Shown: positions 1 through 5,341 of the stretch, one piece after another
Numbering within the stretch: position 1 is the stretch's first letter
How the letters are laid out: every line of letters begins with the position of its first letter
Assembly: GCA_027070385.1 (NCBI GenBank)
Contig: JALXDW010000155.1
Location: forward strand, 1 to 5,341
Direction of reading: 5' to 3'
Source: Chromatiales bacterium
Lineage (GTDB): Bacteria > Pseudomonadota > Gammaproteobacteria > UBA6429 > Thiohalophilaceae
Length of the DNA: 5,341 nt
Notes under the pieces: model-generated
Databases searched by the model: none
What the model saw: only the letters and a program-made list of their open reading frames with translations
Told to the model about the DNA's origin: nothing
Program-made: the position numbers and the translations under genes

Positions 1-442
1 GATGAATCGCTGAAAAAGGCATTTCCCGAACCACTAACATAAGCTTGCGTTGTTCTTTTATCATGACATCGGCTGCACGCTGCATCAGATTATTACTTGC
101 TCCCTGTGCAATGGCAGAAAGCGTACCTGTTGTGCAGGGACATACAATCATATGCTCTGCTTTATGGGTACCGCTTGCAACCGGCGAGCTCCATTGCTCC
201 CGTCCATAAACAATAATCTGCTCGGGTTTTGCTTTATAATATTCAGTCAGGTAAGCCTGAGCCTCTTGCGGCCGGGAAGGAATATCCAGTGCCGTTTCCA
301 TAGCAAAAACAGCCTGTGCAGCCTTGGAGATTAAGAAATAAACCTGGCGATTATCCTTTACCAAAGTTTCCAGCAGACGTAAACCATAACAGGCACCGGA
401 GGCACCGGTCATCGCCAGAATAATGGGGGAAGAATAACTCAC
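1..442 (-). CDS. ubiX: UbiX flavin prenyltransferase (3' end outside window)
   Basis: UbiX joins dimethylallyl phosphate to reduced FMN, giving the prenylated FMN cofactor used by the decarboxylase UbiD in ubiquinone synthesis; it is a cytosolic oligomer. I translated 147 codons. The flavin-binding MTGASGACYG lies at residues 11-20, followed by SKAA (39-42), ET (49-50), SG (90-91), CPC (101-103), RAADVMIKE (122-130) and VVREMP (137-142). Counted from the GTG at 442, these fall on the Ser15, Glu49, Arg122, Lys129, Arg139 and Glu140 positions that I recall for Pseudomonas UbiX. An in-frame TGA lies directly before this GTG, so no earlier start exists; ATG at residue 11 would cut into the flavin-binding loop. 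No strong ribosome binding site is visible. About 50-60 C-terminal residues, including the expected late Tyr and Arg, are missing at the window edge. It follows mpl by 80 bases on the same strand, as in Pseudomonas. Confidence 0.93.
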   Translation of the reverse strand, partial: MSYSSPIILAMTGASGACYGLRLLETLVKDNRQVYFLISKAAQAVFAMETALDIPSRPQEAQAYLTEYYKAKPEQIIVYGREQWSSPVASGTHKAEHMIVCPCTTGTLSAIAQGASNNLMQRAADVMIKEQRKLMLVVREMPFSAIH

Positions 443-465
443 TCAACGCAACTCAATATATGTTT

Positions 466-503
466 AAAAATTTCAGGGTTGTTATTTTTTCTGAATCAAC
501 CTG
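466..503 (-). terminator. Weak candidate terminator after mpl
   Basis: Read on the minus strand, CAGGTTG (503-497) can pair with CAACCCTG (481-474) with one bulged base. A 15-base A-rich loop lies between them, and AAATTTTT follows (473-466). The T-run fits an intrinsic terminator, but the stem is short and the loop large. An alternative TTCAG/CTGAA pairing competes with it. It may only attenuate readthrough from mpl into ubiX, or do nothing. The rest of the 443-522 spacer shows no gene or clear promoter. Confidence 0.22.
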
Positions 504-522
504 ATGGCCGAAGCAATAATCC

Positions 523-1881
523 CTAGTCTAGCATACTTAATAATTTTTGATGGATACCATCAAAGCCTCCATTGCTCATAATCAGTACATGATCACCCGG
601 GGTCAATATCGCAACCAGTTTATTCAGTAAATCATTCACACTGTTTTCAACATCACAATGTTTTAATGATTGTAATGACTCACTTAAATTCCATTGCAAG
701 GCATCTGTCTGCAGTGCAAAAACAATATCCGCTAATTGCAGGGAGTCCGCCAGCATTTTGGCATGTATACCCTGTTTCATAGTATTAGAGCGCGGTTCCA
801 GCACCGCAATAATCCGTGCCTTACCCACCTGACGACGCAAACCATCCAGTGTGGTTTTAATCGCTGTCGGGTGATGCGCAAAGTCATCATAAACCGTCAC
901 GCCATTGACCACACCACGAATTTCCATACGTCGTTTAATCCCTTCAAAATGAGTCAGTGTCTCAATGGCATGTGACGGAGTAATACCAATATGACGAGCG
1001 GCAATAATAGCAGCAAGACCATTAAACATGTTATGTCGACCAATCAATCCCCATTTTACACAGCCGAGGTTTTTACCTTGATATATGACTTTAAACTGGG
1101 AGTAGTCGTCTGAAACGGCCTGGCATTGCCAGTCTGTCTGGGCATTGATGTCATCGGAAAAAACGGCTGTTGGTGTCCAGCATCCCTGTTGCAAAACTTC
1201 CAGCAAATATTTTTCATCCTGGGGATAAATCACCAGGCCATTTCCCGGTACGGTGCGTATAAGATGGTGAAACTGGGTTTGAATGGCTTTTATATTGTCA
1301 AAAATATCCGCATGATCGAATTCCAGATTATTCATTACAAGCGTGCGAGGATGATAGTGGATAAATTTGGAGCGTTTATCAAAAAAAGCCGTATCATATT
1401 CATCTGCTTCGATAACAAAGAAATCAGAATCCCCCAGATTCGCTGAAACACCAAAGTTTTTTGCCACCCCGCCAATTAAAAACCCCGGTTTCATTCCATT
1501 GGCCTGTAAAATCCATGCCAGCATACTACTGGTTGTTGTTTTTCCATGTGTCCCGGCAACAGCAAGCACCCATCGTTGCTGCAAAACATGTTCGGCTAAC
1601 CATTGTGGACCCGATGTATATGGAATATTGTTATCAAGCACATACTCGACTGCCGTATTACCACGCGATAATGCATTACCTATTACAACGATATCGGGTT
1701 GTGGTTTTAACTGAGCAACATCAAAACCCTGAATAATATCAATCCCCTGTTCTTCCAGCATGGTACTCATTGGTGGATAAACATTCATGTCACTGCCAGT
1801 TACCTTATGACCTAAACCACGTGCAAGCGTAGCAATACCGCCCATGAAGGTGCCACAAATACCAAGTATATGAATATGCAT
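523..1881 (-). CDS. mpl: Mpl: UDP-MurNAc:L-Ala-gamma-D-Glu-meso-DAP ligase
   Basis: This cytosolic ligase uses ATP to attach the recycled tripeptide L-Ala-gamma-D-Glu-meso-DAP to UDP-MurNAc, returning old cell-wall peptide to peptidoglycan synthesis. At 452 residues it matches the family length (about 457 in E. coli). Order of parts: N-terminal nucleotide-sugar domain with GICGTFMGG (7-15) and SDMNVYPPMS (30-39); ATP-binding P-loop AGTHGKTTTSS (109-119); central Mur motifs EADEYDTAFFD (158-168) and NNLEFDHAD (184-192); GRHNMFN (281-287); C-terminal domain with GIKRRME (314-320), DDFAHHPTAI (332-341), LEPRSNTMK (361-369) and SNGGFDGIH (436-444). EYDTAFFDKRSKF and EPRSNTMK favour Mpl over MurC. 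The ATG at 1881 starts immediately before the Rossmann strand, with AGAGAAG (1892-1886) four bases upstream as a modest ribosome binding site. All key motifs are intact. It is divergent from rnd and likely cotranscribed with ubiX. Confidence 0.97.
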   Translation of the reverse strand: MHIHILGICGTFMGGIATLARGLGHKVTGSDMNVYPPMSTMLEEQGIDIIQGFDVAQLKPQPDIVVIGNALSRGNTAVEYVLDNNIPYTSGPQWLAEHVLQQRWVLAVAGTHGKTTTSSMLAWILQANGMKPGFLIGGVAKNFGVSANLGDSDFFVIEADEYDTAFFDKRSKFIHYHPRTLVMNNLEFDHADIFDNIKAIQTQFHHLIRTVPGNGLVIYPQDEKYLLEVLQQGCWTPTAVFSDDINAQTDWQCQAVSDDYSQFKVIYQGKNLGCVKWGLIGRHNMFNGLAAIIAARHIGITPSHAIETLTHFEGIKRRMEIRGVVNGVTVYDDFAHHPTAIKTTLDGLRRQVGKARIIAVLEPRSNTMKQGIHAKMLADSLQLADIVFALQTDALQWNLSESLQSLKHCDVENSVNDLLNKLVAILTPGDHVLIMSNGGFDGIHQKLLSMLD

Positions 1882-1882
1882 T

Positions 1883-1911
1883 AAGCTTCTCTGTCTTCTA
1901 TCAGGTATAAT
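1883..1911 (+). promoter_or_regulatory. Candidate sigma-70 promoter for rnd
   Basis: A perfect -10 hexamer, TATAAT, lies at 1906-1911 and ends 42 bases before the rnd start codon. Seventeen bases upstream the hexamer is AAGCTT (1883-1888), a poor match to TTGACA, and no TG extension precedes the -10. A transcript would begin near 1918 and have a leader of about 36 bases. The upstream part overlaps the first bases and ribosome binding site of mpl. Confidence 0.42.
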
Positions 1912-1933
1912 TGCTTATCTTAACGACAAACAA
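1904..1933 (-). promoter_or_regulatory. Possible weak promoter for mpl
   Basis: On the minus strand, TTGTTT (1933-1928) and TATACC (1909-1904) are separated by 18 bases and could serve as -35 and -10 for mpl. Both boxes are poor and the predicted leader would be only about 15 bases. The -10 overlaps that of the opposite rnd promoter, so the two would compete for polymerase if both are real. This is inferred from position and weak matches only. Confidence 0.2.
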
Positions 1934-1953
1934 AGCCCATTAAAAGAACCATT

Positions 1954-3132
1954 ATGCCAACAACATTCCAAACAGCGTCCCATCACTCGTTTGCCTACAT
2001 TGATACGGATGATGAACTGCAAAATTATTGCGATCGCATTCAAAACTCAAGCACACTATTTATAGACACTGAATTTATCCGGGAAAAAACCTATGCGCCA
2101 GTGTTATGTTTAATTCAGGTTGCCACTGAAGATACCCTGGCTTGCATTGACCCGCTGAGTATTAAAAATCTCACCCCTTTTCTCGATCTGATTTATAACA
2201 CAGCCATTACAAAAGTATTTCATGCTGCAAGACAGGATCTGGAAATTTTTTATAATTTACGAGGTAGCGTTCCCAAGCCTGTCTTTGACACCCAGATAGC
2301 CGCCAGCCTGCTTGGCCATGCGGATCAGATTGGTTATGGAAACCTGGTCAATGCCATTCTTAAAGTAAACCTTGATAAAAAATATGCACGTACTGATTGG
2401 ACTCAACGCCCACTAAGTGCCGAACAACTCGAGTATGCCATTAACGATGTCATTTATTTACGGGAAATTTATCATGTTATTTGCCAACAACTTGACAAAC
2501 ATAACCGTATTCAATGGCTGGATGATGATTTTGAATTATTAACGTCCGATGCCAGTTTTAAAGTATCCCCTGAAAAAATCTGGCGTAAAGTAAAAGGGAA
2601 CAATAAATTAAATGGACAGCAGCGTGCGGTTTTGCAAGATTTGGCTGGCTGGCGTGAACAACGTGCTATTCATTCGGACAAACCTCGTAAATGGATACTC
2701 AGTGATGACATATTACTGAGCCTGGCCCAACATCAGCCTGACTCGGATAAAAAACTTGAGAAGATACGTGGCATGACCGATGGTATGATTAAAAAATCGG
2801 GGGAAACACTGATTAACATCATTAAAAAATCACAACAACGCCCGAAAGAAGACTGGCCTACACTGCCAAAATTCACCAAAACGACGATACAACAGGATGC
2901 ACTTATTGATTGCATGATGGCCATCGTACGTCTTTGTGCAGCAAAAGAAAACATATCCAGCAGTATGTTATGCTCAAGAAAAGATCTGGAAAAGTGGCTT
3001 GTTAGCGATGAACCCATTGCGCTTTTGGCAGGCTGGCGAAAACAGTTAGCCGGTAAACAGGTCAGTGATTTTGTTGATGGTAAAATACAATTAACCAGTC
3101 ACAATAAAAATCTGGCACTCAATCATATATAA
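1954..3132 (+). CDS. rnd: Ribonuclease D
   Basis: RNase D is a metal-dependent 3'-to-5' exoribonuclease that trims the 3' ends of tRNA precursors and other small stable RNAs in the cytoplasm. The 392-residue product has the DEDDy exonuclease domain first: Asp38 and Glu40 in FIDTEFIRE, Asp95 in FHAARQDLE, and Tyr161/Asp165 in YAINDVIYL. Each lies exactly ten residues later than its E. coli counterpart (28, 30, 85, 151, 155), so the catalytic core is collinear and complete, with a slightly longer N-terminus. Two HRDC nucleic-acid-binding domains follow, at about 220-299 (LNGQQRAVLQDLAGWRE) and a more divergent one at about 306-385. The total compares with 375 in E. coli. The ATG at 1954 has only a weak AAAAGAA upstream. 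A TATAAT box lies 42 bases before it. The next gene starts 8 bases after the stop, suggesting cotranscription. Confidence 0.96.
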   Translation: MPTTFQTASHHSFAYIDTDDELQNYCDRIQNSSTLFIDTEFIREKTYAPVLCLIQVATEDTLACIDPLSIKNLTPFLDLIYNTAITKVFHAARQDLEIFYNLRGSVPKPVFDTQIAASLLGHADQIGYGNLVNAILKVNLDKKYARTDWTQRPLSAEQLEYAINDVIYLREIYHVICQQLDKHNRIQWLDDDFELLTSDASFKVSPEKIWRKVKGNNKLNGQQRAVLQDLAGWREQRAIHSDKPRKWILSDDILLSLAQHQPDSDKKLEKIRGMTDGMIKKSGETLINIIKKSQQRPKEDWPTLPKFTKTTIQQDALIDCMMAIVRLCAAKENISSSMLCSRKDLEKWLVSDEPIALLAGWRKQLAGKQVSDFVDGKIQLTSHNKNLALNHI

Positions 3133-3140
3133 TAAAGTCC

Positions 3141-4334
3141 ATGTCCAAACGGCTTATTAACAAAATAAAACAACGCGGCCAGCGTTACATTCATTATAAA
3201 TATAATTATGCCCCTCGAAAAGACAACCGTTACCAGCTTTATAGTGAAGGCGACCAGTTTTATCCAGCCATGCTTGATTCCATCAGGCAGGCAAAATCAT
3301 GTATTTATATTATCCAGTATATTTTTGAAACCAGTCTGACATCGGAAATATTTATTAACGCACTTATTCAGGCCAAACAACGCAATGTTGAGGTGTATCT
3401 TATTCTGGACGCTTATGGTTCCAAAGAACTTAACATGCAGGAAAGACAACGACTTTATAATGCCGGTATCGACATTTTTTTTTATAATCCTCTAAACGAT
3501 CACCATTTAATAAAATTTTTGTATCGTGACCACCGTAAACTGCTTGTTATTGATGGTGAACACGCCTTTATTGGTGGCGCGGGTATTTGTGATGACTATA
3601 ATTTTCCATTTCAGCATCCGGCCAGTTGGCTGGATATTGTTATTAAAATATCAGGGACAATCGCCCAGGATTGCAGCCATTTATTTCTCCAGCAATTAGA
3701 ATATTTTAAAAAGAAAACCATCATAACGGAAGAAAAAGTCCGTAGTGCCAGTCTCAATCTGACAATGTCATATGGTCGTCTGCTCACATCAAAAACCTGG
3801 CGACACAATGAAATACAACGCGCGATATTACATGCAATACGCAAAGCCAAACACCGTGTATGGATTACTACGCCCTACTTCGTCCCGACGCGTCGACTTC
3901 GCAGCCAACTAAAAGCTGCTTCACACCGTGGTTGTGACGTACGCTTACTGTTACCCGGTGTTCATTCCGATCATCCCTGGGTGAGTCAAATAGCAAGACA
4001 ACGTTATAGCCGGTTACTGCATAATGATGTTCGAATTTTTGAATATCAGCAAAGATTCAGTCATGCCAAGGCTATTCTATGCGATAACTGGAGTTGCATT
4101 GGCTCAAGCAATCTGGACAGGTGGAACCAAAAGTTTAACCTTGAACTGAATGTTGAAATACAGTCAGAACAGCTTGCCAAACAACTTTATTATTTCTTTA
4201 ACCAAAGCTTTGACACATCAAAAGAAATTGACAAAGTACAATGGCAGTCACGACCACAATTACAGCGTATAAAGGAATGGTTCTGGAGTAAGGTGGCAAT
4301 CTGGATAGAACGGTTCATACATAATATACCTTAA
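3141..4334 (+). CDS. Cardiolipin synthase / phospholipase D family protein (ClsB-like)
   Basis: Members of this family transfer phosphatidyl groups, typically making cardiolipin from phosphatidylglycerol or related lipids at the inner membrane. The 397-residue product has two phospholipase D domains with both catalytic motifs complete: His131-Lys133-Asp138 (HRKLLVID, then FIGG) and His308-Lys310-Asp315 (HAKAILCD, then GSSNLD at 321-326). The fold begins near LYSEGDQFYPAMLDSI (33-48), and a TPYFVPTRRLRSQL segment lies at 244-257, as in ClsB. There is no N-terminal pair of membrane helices as in ClsA. Instead the N-terminus is basic and tyrosine-rich, and the C-terminus ends in an aromatic, amphipathic-looking stretch (about 375-397), so peripheral membrane attachment is likely. 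The size is close to E. coli ClsB (413). Eight bases separate it from rnd, with no good ribosome binding site, so translational coupling is possible. A nine-T run lies at 3475-3483. The exact substrate cannot be read from sequence; another phospholipase D activity is possible. Confidence 0.85.
   Translation: MSKRLINKIKQRGQRYIHYKYNYAPRKDNRYQLYSEGDQFYPAMLDSIRQAKSCIYIIQYIFETSLTSEIFINALIQAKQRNVEVYLILDAYGSKELNMQERQRLYNAGIDIFFYNPLNDHHLIKFLYRDHRKLLVIDGEHAFIGGAGICDDYNFPFQHPASWLDIVIKISGTIAQDCSHLFLQQLEYFKKKTIITEEKVRSASLNLTMSYGRLLTSKTWRHNEIQRAILHAIRKAKHRVWITTPYFVPTRRLRSQLKAASHRGCDVRLLLPGVHSDHPWVSQIARQRYSRLLHNDVRIFEYQQRFSHAKAILCDNWSCIGSSNLDRWNQKFNLELNVEIQSEQLAKQLYYFFNQSFDTSKEIDKVQWQSRPQLQRIKEWFWSKVAIWIERFIHNIP
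3475..3483 (+). repeat. Nine-T homopolymer inside the cls-like gene
   Basis: Nine consecutive T bases cover part of codons Ile112-Phe113-Phe114-Tyr115 of the cls-like gene, between the N-terminal fold and the first HKD motif. The frame stays open through it, so the run as read encodes the full-length protein. Runs this long are prone to polymerase or replication slippage; a change of one base would remove both catalytic motifs. No second homopolymer nearby suggests a designed switch. Confidence 0.9.
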
Positions 4335-4357
4335 ACCGATTATTTTATTTCATATTT

Positions 4358-5341
4358 CTATAAAAATTGTAGCAACAAAAATCCGCTTGAAACAAACAAC
4401 CCAACAAACGGGACAATTATTGGTACAGAAAACCCATTGTATCGTTCAGCACTGTTCACGGATTTTCTCTTGACCACAATCAGAGTCAAATTCATCAGGA
4501 TGAAAATACTGATAACAATATAACTGGTCATATTTGCCAGACTTTCCAAATCAAATAACAATGTCAGTAATAAAATAATCACAACGATAACAGCAGTTGC
4601 TTTATACGGTACTCTTGTGGACGGATGAATTGCTGAAAGAAAACCCGGTAACAATTTTTGGCCAGACATACCATATAACAATCGGGATGCCATAATAATC
4701 TGAATCAGTGCACCATTCACAACCGCAAACAAACTGATTAAAGTAATAATCCAGACGGGAAGCTGGCTGTTGGCCTTAACAATATCTGAAAAAGGTGCCG
4801 TACTTGCCAATAAGCTGTCCATTGGCATTGCAAATACCGCTACGAAAGCAACCAACATATAAAAAAGGGTGGATACAAGTAAAACAATAATGATCCCTCT
4901 TGGCATATTCTTTTCCGGTTCAACAACTTCTTCTGCAATGTTAACCATGTCTTCGAACCCGATAAAAGCATAAAAAGCCAGAAAAGCACCACTGGAAATA
5001 CCTACCCATAAAGTTAAATCCAGTTCAATGTTACTCTGCTGTATAAAATCAAATGAAAGGTCATCGACAGAAACAATAATCACAATAAGCAGTCCCAACA
5101 TTTCGATGATTGTCATTATTGATGCTATTTTCACAGACTCGGAAATTCCCCAAAAAGCAATAAGTCCAAGAGTAACCACTAATAGCAGCTGAGCAAACTC
5201 GGGTGGAATATCAAAAAATACATTCAAATATCCGGTAAACCCGCTTACGATAGTTGCGGCAGAGACAATCCCCATAAAAACAACAAATAAACCGGTTATT
5301 AAAGAAAATAATGGTTGACCAAAAGCTCTGTCGACAAACGT
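4358..5341 (-). CDS. APC-family amino acid permease (N-terminus outside window)
   Basis: This is an inner-membrane transporter of the amino acid-polyamine-organocation family, moving amino acids or related compounds by proton symport or exchange; the substrate is not evident. I read 327 residues from the right edge with no stop. The Met encoded at 5275 is residue 23 of this stretch, inside a membrane segment, so it is not the start. The family signature FAFIGFE-AEE-P appears as FYAFIGFEDMVNIAEE (122-137) with PEKNMPRGI (142-150), marking TM6 and the loop after it. By that anchor the visible helices are TM3 (about 11-36), TM4 (50-66), TM5 (71-92), TM6 (111-131), TM7 (149-172), TM8 (194-222), TM9 (247-263), TM10 (269-290) and TM11 (305-327). 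The protein ends directly after TM11, without an obvious TM12. TM1-TM2, with the usual glycine-rich substrate motif, are missing at the edge. It converges on the cls-like gene with a 23-base gap lacking any hairpin. Confidence 0.9.
   Translation of the reverse strand, partial: TFVDRAFGQPLFSLITGLFVVFMGIVSAATIVSGFTGYLNVFFDIPPEFAQLLLVVTLGLIAFWGISESVKIASIMTIIEMLGLLIVIIVSVDDLSFDFIQQSNIELDLTLWVGISSGAFLAFYAFIGFEDMVNIAEEVVEPEKNMPRGIIIVLLVSTLFYMLVAFVAVFAMPMDSLLASTAPFSDIVKANSQLPVWIITLISLFAVVNGALIQIIMASRLLYGMSGQKLLPGFLSAIHPSTRVPYKATAVIVVIILLLTLLFDLESLANMTSYIVISIFILMNLTLIVVKRKSVNSAERYNGFSVPIIVPFVGLFVSSGFLLLQFL

Noticed and set aside
50..334. Plus-strand open frame of 94 codons opposite ubiX
   Set aside because: It is antisense to a recognisable UbiX reading frame, is Cys-rich without any domain pattern, and has no ribosome binding site.
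1126..1736. Several overlapping plus-strand open frames opposite mpl
   Set aside because: They lie antisense to conserved Mpl motifs, including the P-loop, and their translations resemble no family.
2733..3017. Minus-strand open frame of 94 codons opposite the rnd HRDC region
   Set aside because: It is a shadow of the rnd coding sequence with no start signals and no recognisable content.
3611..3850. Minus-strand open frame of 79 codons inside the cls-like gene
   Set aside because: It is antisense to a well supported phospholipase D family gene and shows no independent features.
4335..4357. Bidirectional terminator between the converging cls-like and permease genes
   Set aside because: The gap is AT-rich with short T-runs but contains no inverted repeat able to form a stem.
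5273..5275. ATG as the start of a 305-residue permease
   Set aside because: The frame stays open to the window edge and the residues before it are hydrophobic and continue the same membrane helix, so this Met is internal.
1..5341. Defence, mobile or otherwise undescribed system
   Set aside because: All five genes belong to familiar families with intact motifs, spacers are short, and no direct repeats, integrase, transposase or RNA-like structured spacer was seen.

Overview
The window carries five protein genes that all look like chromosomal housekeeping or membrane genes of a gammaproteobacterium. The evidence is an Mpl murein-recycling ligase, a two-HRDC RNase D of enterobacterial or pseudomonad architecture, a UbiX whose residue numbering matches Pseudomonas, and the mpl-ubiX neighbourhood known from Pseudomonas. 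The DNA is AT-rich throughout and I see no abrupt change in composition. The genus cannot be fixed from the sequence.

Layout: bases 1-442 (minus) hold the N-terminal three quarters of ubiX, which runs off the left edge. Bases 523-1881 (minus) hold a complete mpl. A 72-base divergent spacer (1882-1953) separates mpl from rnd (1954-3132, plus). Eight bases after rnd comes a cardiolipin synthase/phospholipase D family gene (3141-4334, plus). A 23-base AT-rich gap with no hairpin separates it from a converging APC-family amino acid permease (4358 to the right edge, minus), whose N-terminus lies outside the window.

Transcription: mpl and ubiX probably form one leftward unit, and rnd and the cls-like gene one rightward unit. 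Both units start from the same short spacer, which holds a consensus -10 (TATAAT) facing rnd. The genes do not form one pathway. Mpl recycles cell-wall tripeptide, UbiX makes the prenylated flavin needed for ubiquinone synthesis, RNase D trims stable RNA 3' ends, the Cls-like enzyme acts on membrane phospholipid, and the permease imports or exchanges amino acids or related compounds.

I found no tRNA, rRNA, CRISPR array, insertion sequence, phage gene or toxin-antitoxin pair, and no convincing undescribed system. The points worth a second look are small: the GTG start of ubiX, a nine-T run inside the cls-like gene, a permease that appears to stop after its eleventh membrane segment, the rnd-cls pairing, and the compact divergent promoter region.
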